Below, one piece after another: positions 12,301-22,011 of a DNA stretch of 64,000 bases (the first letter of the stretch is position 1; every line of letters begins with the position of its first letter). Made by a program: the position numbers and the translations under genes. Below the pieces are notes generated by a model. The model saw only the letters and a list, made by a program, of their open reading frames with translations, was not told the origin of the DNA and did not search any database. This stretch comes from Girardinichthys multiradiatus (Eukaryota > Chordata > Actinopteri > Cyprinodontiformes > Goodeidae): assembly GCF_021462225.1 (NCBI RefSeq), contig NC_061816.1, forward strand, positions 14,905,390 to 14,969,389. Reading direction: 5' to 3'.

Positions 12301-13703
12301 AAGATACATTTTTCACTGGGGTTCTGTTGGGCTTATAAGCAGTATCTCACCTGCAGTAGAGAGCTACCTTAACAACCATTACGTTTGGATAAACACCTGG
12401 AAAATTGAAAGAACAGCCATTCCAAGTATATCCAAGACTCAAGCAGATCTCTCAGAGTCACCACATTTTCTTACAGTTTCATGCAAATACTGCTTACAAA
12501 ATTACCCCAACATGACTTTTATGTTAGACAGTTATTCAGATAAAAGTAATTTGTTTTGCACAGATAAAAGTGTTCAGTCACGTTCCAGTGAAATATTTTG
12601 TTGACCTGTTGTAAAATGCAAACTGGTACACATGGTCAGCGAAAGGAGCTTAGGTGCAGTGAAAAAGTATTTGCCCGGTAAAAGATTTACAAACTAACTT
12701 ATTGGTGTAAAACTGGTACGTCTAGCATTTGGTAAGTACCAGTTCTGTTTCAAACAGGGCAAGCACTGACTTTAGCACTGAAAAACTCGTGCTATCTCAG
12801 CATCAGCAATCAGCTGGGCCAGAGGAAAGAACAGCTTCTGTCAAGAGCTGGAAGTAAACATCTGACAAACCCAACAACCAATCAAAATGTTGTGAGTGCC
12901 ATGTTTAAAACCTTGGAGTTAGATTTGCATTTAATATGGCTAATTCAAGACAAGAAGCGAGAAAACTTTTCTTGAACCTAAAAAAATAGCAAATTACCAG
13001 TGGAAGAACATTGTCTCACTCTCTCTTCTCTTGAGTCCAGAAGAGCCATAGCCAACCATGTTCTTATACACGTCAATCTTCAAATACATTCAAGACGTGT
13101 GTATAAATCGTGGTTGAAAGGCTGTATTTAATAGAGATGTACTGAAAAATCAACTGGTGACTGAAATTTGCTGATTTTCAGCTTGATTTAGCAACTCTAA
13201 AATCATGTCAGTTTCAGTGACCTTATCAGGTCACGGTATAACAACACACAATCAGCGTAGACGTTACTGAGGGATTGTAGAAAGGCAATGGTAGAAAGGC
13301 AGAATAAAATGTCTAATGCTTTTAATAATAGTTCTTAAAGAGAAATCAGCATTGGCTACCACCAAACTCTCATTGCATTTCTACTCTCATTGCAATAATG
13401 CTGGGGCCATTCAAAAAAATAACTAGTTGGGATTGTAACTATTTAAATTTATTATAAAACATTAAATTAAGTGTTAAAATTGCTGTTGGTACATTTCTGC
13501 GGCTCTAGCACTAACCCTGGTTAACCCCTGGTAACAAGTTGATGGATAAACACCCATTAGAGACCTATTTACTTATTTAATGGGAAGATACTGACAGCTC
13601 ATAACTAACCCACAGAAACCCCCTTCAGAAAATCTAGATGTTCACTTTAAATAATTTAAAGCTCCACATCAGACATGCCAATGCAAAAAAATTAAAAAAT
13701 GAC
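12301..13703. other. Unassigned sequence
   Basis: No gene was recognised. GTGAAAAAGTATTTGCCC near 12660 resembles the terminal repeat of yet another Tc1-like family, but the sequence after it could not be followed as an element. Confidence 0.45.
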
Positions 13704-14133
13704 TGTTGCGTTTGTTGATTTTATTTTTTTTTTTAAAAGGACCCAAATGGTAACAGGGCAGAGGCAGACACATGATGGAGAAGAAACTGAGGAACTTACA
13801 GAACATGAGGGAACTGCACATGGACCAGTGTCAGACCAACAGGACCCAGCAGTGACAGCAAGAACCCAAGGAACCCAAACACTATGGAAATATGATCCTC
13901 TCATTAAAACCAGGTGAGTACAATCAGCAGAGTGAATGGTAGCTGATTGGGGAGAAAGACTAGAGAACAGAGGGGATTATTCAAATGAAATCTCAGATCC
14001 ATGGGATACCTAGAAGAACACTGAACACTAAGTTAACGCAGCTTAATATAGAAAACACAAAGTAGCTCAAAGACAATATCATAAATACATAACTCAGACA
14101 AAAGAAAATCACATAGTCCACGGGATCATGACA
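13704..14133 (-). mobile_element. LTR-like relic, minus orientation
   Basis: On the minus strand it begins TGTCATGATCCCGTGGAC and on the plus strand the far end is TGTTGCGTTTGTTG followed by AAAAGGACCCAAATGGTAAC. The same two termini occur in the unit at 44128-45373 (GATCATGACA and AAGGACCAAAGTGGTAACAG). About 430 bp. Flanking pentamers (ATGAC, AGTAC) match only partly, so it is either old or its ends are slightly misplaced. No open frame of note. Confidence 0.5.
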
Positions 14134-14831
14134 AGTACTTAGATGATGACAGGTAGCAAAACTAAAAAAAATGTTCATGGAGCTTCCTGGTGCTTTCAAA
14201 GTTAGAGCCGTGTTTCTTCATGAATAAACTAAAACTAGCTAACAGCTATTGTGGAAGCTATTACACTTCTTTAAACATTAAGGTTCACCCAGTGTTACAC
14301 TTTAAAAGCAAATTGTTTTGAGATCTAGAGGTTTTGCTTGTTAGATGCTCCATCACCTTTTCTTTTACTGCTGCTAAGGAAAACCCCACTATAGTGCTTT
14401 TCATTCAAGCATTCAAAGTCACAGCCAAAGTACAGTCATGAATGCAGGACAATTATATAAAACAATTACCTTTGTTTACATAGATTTGACAGGAAAGCTG
14501 TCACTGGAAATGACCTTCTTCCTCCTCTTGGGAGCTTATGATTGTTTGATTGGTCATGCCTGAAAGCCTTTGCTTAGCTTTTTACCATTATGCCAAACCT
14601 TCATTTCCCAAATGCTGTGACTACACTAAAAATCATGTTAGCCTTGTTTTTCATCTGTCCATTTCATGTTAGTCTAACAGAGCCGATGCACTCCGTTTTA
14701 ATCACTTTAGCTGTCTGCATAGACAATGTAGTCTATTTTTAAACTGCAACTCTATTTGAGCTTCGTTTTCATATCCAATAAAAGCATTTTTATTTACATT
14801 GCTTTAGTTAATGTTGCTTAGTCTTCCATGT
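14134..14831. other. Unassigned sequence
   Basis: AT-rich, with no recognised feature. Confidence 0.5.
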
Positions 14832-15397
14832 GTAGAGGGCCTAAGAAAAGTATTCATTCTCCTTTGAATGATAGACCACCATAAAGTAATGTAAAGTAAT
14901 CGTAAAACAAAAGCAAACTGACACATTGCTTTGAAAATCTCTTACAAATAAGATTTAAAATTACTGATTTGTATTCGGGCTAATTTACTCTGATATCTCT
15001 AAATAAAACCCATTTGCCCTCAGAAGCCACCCTATTAGCAAATAGAGTACATATGTGTGTAATTTAACCTCAGCATGAATACAGACACTTAGTGAAGGCC
15101 TTAGAGGTTGGTTAGAGAACAGTTGTGAATAGGTCAGGGATAAAGTTGTGGTGAGGTTTAAAGCAGGGTTAGGTCATATACAATATCCCAAGCATTACAA
15201 ATCTCATCAACGAATAGTTAATCCATCATCCAAAACCTCAAAAGAGTATTGCAGAACTGCAAATCTACTAAGGCATGGCAGTCCACCTAAACTTAAAAAA
15301 ATCATGTTAGAGGCCACAAACGACTGGGGCAGAGGCTCACCTTCCAGTAAGAAAATGTCTTAAAATATAGCAAAAAGGACGATGGAATTTTTTAGAT

Positions 15398-15616
15398 CAG
15401 TATTTTGAAACGCTGATCTTCAGGGCCTATTGTACTACATGTTATAAGTGTTTCCCTGCTACCACACATTTGACTTAAATGAATAGATTATTAAAAGGCT
15501 TCTGCAGCATTTGATGGCATACTGAGGAGCATAATACAATCATTTCAATCAGGTGTGCTGGAGCATCTAAAACTTGAAGGATAGTGGGCCCTGAGAGCCA
15601 GATTTAAGAACCACTG
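15398..15616. mobile_element. Short hAT-like non-autonomous element
   Basis: About 219 bp bounded by CAGTATTTTGAAACGC on the left and, on the other strand from the right, CAGTGGTTCTTAAATCTGG. Both ends run inward to CAGGGCC. The flanking octamers TTTTAGAT and GTTTAGCT match at 6 of 8 positions, consistent with a worn 8-bp hAT target duplication. It lies within the Tc1 relic and so inserted later. No coding capacity. Confidence 0.6.
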
Positions 15617-15843
15617 GTTTAGCTGAAAATATAATCACGTGTTACCAGTTAAAATCATGGCCCAAATACAATTGATCATCTATGACAAGACTTAAAGACT
15701 GATGTTCAAAAATGGTCTCCATCCAATCTGAATGAGAATAACAGGCAAACATTTTAGTCAATAAACGCTGTAAAGCTTGTAGTGACATACTCAAAAAGAC
15801 TTGCAGCTGCAAAGCATAAGTTGGTTCTCCAAAGAATTCACTC

Positions 15844-15855
15844 GGGGGGGGGGGG
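15844..15855. repeat. Run of 12 G
   Basis: Homopolymer G tract at the start of the 3' non-coding part of the Tc1 relic. Such runs are length-unstable and often mis-sequenced. Confidence 0.9.
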
Positions 15856-16060
15856 CTGAATACAAATGGATCCTACTATGAGATTTTTGTTTGCTTTTTT
15901 AATAATTTATTGAGAAAGCTATGTATCCTTTCCGTACCATGTCCCACCTATCACTTGAAATTCCCCCAAAACGCATGAATGTTTGTGGTTGTGACTGGAC
16001 AAAATGAGAGGGAAAGTTTTCGTTGCCAGCTTAAAATGAGAGGGGTAAGACAAGCACCTT

Positions 16061-17050
16061 TTCCCCACCTGAAACAACTCAGATTTTCAACCCTTGCAGA
16101 GTTTTAAGCACACCTTATCTGAAAAATATTTTTATGTAAAACATGTATGTATGCTGTATGTATAGTGATTTAAAGATCTATGTTTTACTAACATTTTTTA
16201 TGGGATACCCTTCAATCTTATGGGCCTTTACAACACGTGGTGCTTTGTCTTTGGAACAGATCTTAAAATTGCAAAGCTGTCCTCATCTGGCCTCCATTTT
16301 TCTTGTCTAATGTCCAAAGAGCTCCACAGTAGAAACATCACTCGGAAAATAAGTTCCAGCCTTTGCTCTCTTCGTTATCTTGTCTCAGGTTTTTATGGGT
16401 CCGAGTGCAGTTTTGCTTTAGTCAGGTGATAACAAACCAGGCAAGAGCGTATACATCTGTCGGATGTTTGGCAGAGGAGCTGTTGCTGTGAAACATTGAG
16501 TCAGCTAAAAGGTTTGAGCTCCGTCAGCACCCTGCGGTGCCTTTACAGTTTAATACAAAGACCTGAGGCAGACTGACAGAGAGGGGTGCAGTGGAAACCT
16601 AATAAAACACACATGCACTCCATTACATGTGCACACACACCCACAAGCCTAAGACCTCTCTAGTGTCTCCCTTTATATGAAACAGTCCCTTAAGTATTGA
16701 TGTTAAAGTAGCATAAAGTCTCAAAATATGCTATAGATGGGACCTACATTCATGTGTTTGCTGTGTCTCCTACGTATAGTGACCATCACTGTGATTTCTT
16801 TATTTTTTTCACCCAATTTAATATGACTTTTCTATATTCTGTTTCAGAGATTCCCATACATTTGGGAACTCCTTGTTCCTTGTACCAAAGGTTAGCGTTA
16901 CAACCATAAAGTCATTTTGGATACTCTAGGGATAGTCAAATAGATTTTTATTCAAATTAATGAAATTAATAGACTGATTGACAGTATGGTAAACCTTATT
17001 GTAAAGAAAGAAGGTCCTGACCTACAGTTCAGTTCCATTAATGTTTTATA
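16061..17050. other. Unassigned sequence
   Basis: No gene was recognised. About 16440-16600 is locally GC-richer, with an AP-1-like TGAGTCA at about 16498 and the hairpin-like CACCCTGCGGTG near 16527. It may be regulatory, but nothing here proves it. Confidence 0.4.
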
Positions 17051-17052
17051 TA

Positions 17053-17252
17053 CAGGTCCTTCTCAAGAAATTAGCATATTGTGATAAAGTTCATTATTTT
17101 CCTTAATGTCATGATGAAAATTTAACATTCATATATTTTAGATTCATTGCACACTAACTGAAATATTTCAGGTCTTTTATTGTCTTAATACGGATGATTT
17201 TGGCATTCAGCTCATGAAAACCCAAAATTCCTATCTCACAAAATTAGCATAT
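17053..17252 (+). repeat. Left terminal inverted repeat, IR/DR type
   Basis: Starts CAGGTCCTTCTCAAG and is 197/200 identical to the reverse complement of 18463-18662. An outer copy of TCTCAAGAAATTAGCATAT (17061) and an inner copy, TCTCACAAAATTAGCATAT (17234), lie in direct orientation within it. This is the paired-binding-site layout known for IR/DR Tc1 transposons, in which the transposase binds both sites. Confidence 0.93.
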
Positions 17253-17380
17253 CATTAAAAGGGTCTCTAAACGAGCTATGAACCTAATCATCTGAATCAA
17301 CGAGTTAACTCTAAACACCTGCAAAAGATTCCTGAGTCCTTTAAGACTCCCAGCCTGATTCATCACTCACAACCCCAATC

Positions 17381-18385
17381 ATGGGTAAGACTGCCGACCT
17401 GACTGCTGTCCAGAAGGCCACTATTGACACCCTCAAGCAAGAGGGTAAGACACAGAAAGACATTTCTGAACGAATAGGCTGTTCCCAGAGTGCTGTATCA
17501 AGGCACCTCAGTGGGAAGTCTGTGGGAAGGAAAAAGTGTGGCAGAAAACGCTGCACAACGAGAAGAGGTGACCGGACCCTGAGGAAGATTGTGGAGAAGG
17601 GCCGATTCCAGACCTTGGGGGACCTGCGGAAGCAGTGGACTGAGTCTGGAGTAGAAACATCCAGAGCCACCGTGCACAGGCATGTGCAGGAAATGGGCTA
17701 CAGGTGCCGCATTCCCCAGGTCAAGCCACTTTTGAACCAGAAACAGCGGCAGAAGTGCCTGACCTGGGCTACAGAGAAGCAGCACTGGACTGTTGCTCAG
17801 TGGTCCAAAGTACTGTTTTCGGATGAAAGCAAATTCTGCATGTCATTCGGAAATCAAGGTGCCAGAGTCTGGAGGAAGACTGGGGAGAAGGAAATGCCAA
17901 AATGCCAGAAGTCCAGTGCCAAGTACCCACAGTCAGTGATGGTCTGGGGTGCCGTGTCAGCTGCTGGTGTTGGTCCACTGTGTTTTATCAAGGGCAGGGT
18001 CCATGCAGCTAGCTATCAGGAGATTTTGGAGCACTTTATGCTTCCATCTGCTGAAAAGCTTTATGGAGATGAAGATTTCATTTTTCAGCACGACCTGGCA
18101 CCTGCTCACAGTGCCAAAACCACTGGTAAATGGTTTACTGACCATGGTATCACTGTGCTCAATTGGCCTGCCAACTCTCCTGACCTGAACCCCATAGAGA
18201 ATCTGTGGGATATTGTGAACAGAACGTTGAGAGACTCAAGACCCAACACTCTGGATGAGCTAAAGGCCGCTATCGAAGCATCCTGGGCCTCCATAAGACC
18301 TCAGCAATGCCACAGGCTGATTGCCTTCATGCCACGCCGCATTGAAGCAGTCATTTCTGCAAAAGGATTCCCGACCAAGTATTGA
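17381..18385 (+). CDS. Tc1-like transposase, DD34E, intact
   Basis: A 334-residue protein, full length for the family. It would bind the terminal repeats, excise the element and insert it at TA, acting in the nucleus. Residues 7-45 form the first helix-turn-helix of the paired-like DNA-binding domain (SERIGCSQSAVSRHLSG). Residues 50-61 are a basic linker with GRKR (54-57), AT-hook-like and a possible nuclear signal. Residues 62-110 form the second helix-turn-helix. The catalytic triad is D148 (FSDESKF), D238 (QHDLAPAHSA) and E273 (DLNPIENLWD), with exactly 34 residues between D238 and E273. No stop or frameshift interrupts it. The ATG at 17381 is the first in frame and gives the standard N terminus. 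It lies centrally between the inverted repeats with a roughly 130-bp leader. It could still be inactive through missense change. Confidence 0.95.
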   Translation: MGKTADLTAVQKATIDTLKQEGKTQKDISERIGCSQSAVSRHLSGKSVGRKKCGRKRCTTRRGDRTLRKIVEKGRFQTLGDLRKQWTESGVETSRATVHRHVQEMGYRCRIPQVKPLLNQKQRQKCLTWATEKQHWTVAQWSKVLFSDESKFCMSFGNQGARVWRKTGEKEMPKCQKSSAKYPQSVMVWGAVSAAGVGPLCFIKGRVHAASYQEILEHFMLPSAEKLYGDEDFIFQHDLAPAHSAKTTGKWFTDHGITVLNWPANSPDLNPIENLWDIVNRTLRDSRPNTLDELKAAIEASWASIRPQQCHRLIAFMPRRIEAVISAKGFPTKY

Positions 18386-18462
18386 ATGCATAACTGTACA
18401 TGATTATTTGAAGGTTGACGTTTTTTGTTTTAAAAACACTTTTCTTTTATTGGTCGGATGAA

Positions 18463-18662
18463 ATATGCTAATTTTGTGAGATAGGAATTTTGGGTTTTCA
18501 TGAGCTGTATGCCACAATCATCCGTATTAAGACAATAAAAGACCTGAAATATTTCAGTTAGTGTGCAATGAATCTAAAATATATGAATGTTAAATTTTCA
18601 TCATGACATTAAGGAAAATAATGAACTTTATCACAATATGCTAATTTTTTGAGAAGGACCTG
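18463..18662 (-). repeat. Right terminal inverted repeat
   Basis: Mirror of 17053-17252, with the same outer and inner direct-repeat sites. The three differences lie about 15, 154 and 161 bases in from the outer tip. The stop codon of the transposase lies about 77 bp inward, and no obvious polyadenylation signal was picked out between them apart from ACAATAAAAG within the repeat at about 18531. Confidence 0.93.
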
Positions 18663-18664
18663 TA

Positions 18665-19856
18665 TAGGGCCAATTCACAGCAAATGTCATCTTAAGGCAT
18701 TGAAGGCAAACAGTTACAATTGATTTCTAATGATATACAATCAAGTTTGTCCAAGTTCAATTGAAAGCCAATTCATTCCATTCTGTCACTTTTTCATTCT
18801 ATTAAGTCCAAGAGAAAGTAATCATTTTTCATTACTTTTGTAGTTTGTTGTATCTGATTTCTGAATGGAATACTTTGATGGAGCATTTGCGGTCATTAAC
18901 ACTGCGTAATCTCTCTGTTTTGTGTCCTATAAAAAGTTGTCCTGTTCCAATGCTGCTGTTTAGTTGTGCCTGTCCTCTGGAGAAAGGAATTGACCTAAAG
19001 CTGCAATTAATTCTTTGTTTCTCATTCTTGTAAAAAGTACAACGGCACAAAATATTCACAAGAATCTACAGGGTCGTCGGGGACTACTGACCTTCTCGAG
19101 GGGTCCAAGTATCACACTATGACACTTACATACAAGCCATTGACCTCTACCTAACATATGTACATGCATTTTTCAGGAGTTTAATGCTTGTTACATATCC
19201 CCTCCTAAATTCTCTTTGTACTCAGTTGAGTTTTATGCTTACTCATCTCTCCAATTTTCAGTAGGGCTTTGTGTTTTTGGTTGTCTAGGAACGTCAGCAG
19301 GCCTTTAAGTGATTAAGCCAGCTGGTGCAGTGGTGTTTATGGAGTCACAGAGGTACAAAGTGAATCTCTGTTTGGTTAATTGTTATTTCTTTGCTCCTGG
19401 TTTTGTTTCTTTCTGCAGTAATGTATACTCACATTAATGATGAAGTCGGTAGTTTTTCTTGTGACTAATTGAGATAATTAGGGAAATCTCCAATGATTGA
19501 ATAACTTCCGAACAGACTTTAATTAAATTAAGCACATAGTAATATGGGGTAATGACTTCTTACTTGCATGACTTAGAAGAACTCTACACACCCTATAGGT
19601 GCTTTGCATTGCATTGCACTGAATTTGTTTTCCTCTCTTTCACAAACCATTCAGAAAATTTCACTTGTAAAAGAAAAAAAATATATAGCTGTTAACTTTA
19701 AGCTTTTGTAAAAGATTTACTGTTGACTCCGTGAGGACCAAAAGGGAATTGGGCAGAAAAAAAAACAACAACCTTATAATATCTACCCTTTAACAACTTG
19801 CTTTTGAGTTGGTACCAGGCATTTCTCCTTACTGTGGTGTAAACGTGTATTTGTAA
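18665..19856. other. Unassigned AT-rich sequence
   Basis: No exon or element was recognised. Frames near 18832-19059 are short and antisense to each other. Confidence 0.5.
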
Positions 19857-20097
19857 ATAAACTGTGCTTTTATTGTGCTTTTCCACTTATACAAACACTA
19901 AAAACATTTCACACATCCACATCACACAATCAGACACACAAACGCGCACACATTCCTAAACCGATACACAGATCAGTAGGCGACTAATAGTTAAGTGCCT
20001 TGACCAGTGGCAAAATGACATGTAGCAGGAGGAAGCTGAAATTGAACCCACAACTTTCAGCTGCAAGACTACTCTCCCGATTGAGCCACTTTCACCT
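19857..20097 (-). repeat. Interspersed repeat with tRNA-like head
   Basis: On the minus strand the block starts GTGGCTCAATCGGGAGAG (A-box-like) and, about 30 bases on, has GTGGGTTCAATTT (B-box-like), as in the head of a tRNA-derived SINE. The remainder, rich in CACACA and ending in TAAATAAACTGTGC-type sequence on the plus strand, fits an abundant fish repeat. It does not fold as a complete tRNA and is not a tRNA gene. Confidence 0.5.
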
Positions 20098-20159
20098 CAC
20101 TTTACGCCGTCACAGATTCCTTTTGCTTTTGTGTTGCACTTAAATGTTTCAGTTCATCA

Positions 20160-20519
20160 ATGAAATTCAAATACTACCTGAAACTGCTGGCTAAGGATAA
20201 GCGTAAATACAGCCGGTTACGTCAATCGGAGGTCACCAAAGTTAGTGTTGCTTTGGTGTGTACGTTTGCCAAAACAATGTCGGAATCCGTAATTTTCTCT
20301 GGTCCCCTCCCCGATTTAACCAGTGACGACATGTTTAGCCGCATGCTGTCATTCAACCGCTGGCTGTCTAGGTGGTGTCCAGAAAACGATGTGGGTTACG
20401 TTGATAACTGGCGAACATTTTGGGGAAAGCCTGGTCTGATCCGGAGAGACGGTATCCAGGATGGAGCAGCTCTTCTTTCTAGGAATCTGGCCGAATTTAT
20501 TAGATCTCCAAAACTCTGA
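20160..20519 (+). pseudogene. LINE ORF1 remnant, esterase-like C-terminal domain
   Basis: A 119-residue frame. From about residue 17 it follows a LINE ORF1 esterase domain: RQSEVTK (21-27), VIFSGPLP (44-51), [13 protein letters not shown] (65-77), VDNWRTFW (81-88) and [16 protein letters not shown] (95-110). In this domain family the block near D97 normally ends in a DxxH pair that completes the catalytic site. Here the His position is Gln (D97-G-I-Q100), so this copy lacks the expected catalytic His. Residues 1-16 do not fit the domain and probably derive from flanking or scrambled sequence. The first ATG is not a genuine start. Confidence 0.75.
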
Positions 20520-20719
20520 CAACCCAGGGTTCAGACCAGGAAGCAGGGTTGTAGTTTAATACTCCTCTCTGCAGCTTCTGTACTGCTACCAACCCATTAC
20601 CCTATTAAGACAGTGTCTCGCCCACGGCCAAAATTGAATAGATAAAAAAATTATCTAAAAGGAGGAAATCAGGAAAATCTCATAAAAATAAACACAACTC
20701 AGACCGAAAAGAAAAATAA

Positions 20720-22011
20720 AACAATTAAATGTGGCTTACTGAACATAAAATCTCTCTCTTCAAAGACATTGCTAGTTAGTGACCTGATTTGTGACAATCA
20801 GATTGATTTATTTTGTCTCACAGAAACCTGGCTGCAGCAAGAGGATTATGTTACTATAAATGAGTCAACTCCTACTAATTATTTAAATTTTCACATTCCT
20901 CGAAATACCGGGCGAGGAGGAGGAGTAGCAACCATCTTTCAGTCCGATTTATTGATTAGTCCCAGACCAATCAATAGCTACAACTCTTTTGAATATTTAA
21001 TCCTTAGTTTTCCTCATTCAAATTGCAAAGCACTAAAACCACTTCTGTTTGTTGTTTTGTACCGTCCACCAGGCCCTTACTCTCAATTTTTAGATCAGTT
21101 TTCAGACCTTTTATCTTATTTAGTGTGAAATACAGATAGTTATTATAGTGGGGGATTTTAACATTCATGTTGACACTGAAAGTGATAGCCTAAATATAGC
21201 ATTTAATGCTGTCTTAGACTCAATTGGCTTTGCTCAAAACATTAACAAACTTACCCACCTTTGTCTTCATTCTCTGGACCTTGTGCCGACATATGGCATT
21301 GAGTGTAAAGACATAACAATATTTTCTCATAACCCTGTCCTGTCTGACCATTTCTTAATAACCTTTGAGTTTAATTTAACTGAGTACTCCACAGCTGAAA
21401 GAAAATTTCATTATAGTAGATCATTATCAGACGATGCTGTAACAACCTTTTCTGCCCCTTCACAAATTGATTATTTTGTTCATAGTGTTTCTTCATCATT
21501 GCGTGATGCATTAGACAATGCAGCCCCGTTGAAAAAGAAGGTAATCATTCATAGGAGGCAGGCTCCTTGGTTTAATTTAGATCTGCGTACTTTAAAGGAC
21601 AATGTTAGAAAATTGGAGAGAAAACGTCGCTCTACACACCTAGAGGATTCCTACTTAATCTGGAAAAATAGCCTACTGTTGTATAAAAAGACATTTCGCC
21701 AAGCCAGAACAGCATATTTTTCATCATTAATAGAAGAGAACAAGAATAATCCTAGGTTTCTCTTTAGTACAGTTGCTAAACTTACACAGAGTCATAGCTC
21801 TGTTGAGCCATCCATTCCCTTAGCTCTTAGCAGTCATGACTTTATGGGATTCTTCTTAAATGAAATTAATTCTGTTAAAAATAAAATCTTTGACATAATC
21901 CCGAAGATGATTACTTCATCCTCAGCAAGTGAGACAACATTGGAAATAACTGCAGAACTTGATCTGTGTTTAGACTGCTTTGATCCTGTGGAGCTTCCTG
22001 AGTTATCATAA
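20720..22011 (+). pseudogene. LINE ORF2, endonuclease part, frameshifted
   Basis: AP-type endonuclease that in the living element nicks target DNA to prime reverse transcription. The first frame (to the stop at 21126-21128) carries [21 protein letters not shown] (catalytic Glu), [10 protein letters not shown] and [10 protein letters not shown]. The reading then shifts frame, and from 21148 the second frame carries GDFNIHVD (catalytic Asp and Asn) and VLSDHFLI (the SDH motif, at about residue 66 of that frame), followed by the linker to the reverse transcriptase. An in-frame TAA at 22009-22011 ends it. All endonuclease motifs are visible, but the frame is broken at least twice. Confidence 0.85.

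Larger units (their letters stand above)
14832..16060 (+). mobile_element. Decayed Tc1-like transposon with nested hAT-like insertion
   Basis: Left terminal region GCCTAAGAAAAGTATTCATT, then a recognisable 5' transposase segment: GATAAAGTTGTGGTGAGG (15139), TTTAAAGCAGGGTTAGG (15157) and ATCCATCATCCAAAACC (15221). The sequence then jumps across a large internal deletion to the 3' part: CAAAAAGACTTGCAGCTGC (15792) and GGCTGAATACAAATGGATCC (15853). The catalytic core is missing. It belongs to the same family as the relic at 2300-4370. The frame at 15148-15363 is an N-terminal transposase remnant with the wrong start. Confidence 0.75.
17053..18662 (+). mobile_element. Complete Tc1-like DNA transposon
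   Basis: A 1610-bp element flanked by TA on both sides (17051-17052 and 18663-18664), the target duplication expected of Tc1/mariner. It has 200-bp terminal inverted repeats differing at 3 positions and a single uninterrupted transposase gene. All parts needed for cut-and-paste transposition appear present: termini, internal repeat copies, promoter-length 5' leader and a full DD34E enzyme. The near identity of the ends argues for recent insertion. It is the only element in the window without visible decay. Whether it is mobile cannot be told from sequence alone. Confidence 0.95.

Noticed and set aside
12655..12700. Another Tc1-like element starting near GTGAAAAAGTATTTGCCC
   Set aside because: Only a terminal-repeat-like stretch is seen; no transposase sequence or opposite end could be followed.
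17341..18294. Several antisense and shifted open frames across the transposase gene
   Set aside because: They are shadows of the transposase reading frame on the other strand or in other frames.
20040..20095. Possible tRNA gene on the minus strand
   Set aside because: A- and B-box-like words are present but the acceptor, anticodon and T stems do not form. It fits a SINE-like head.
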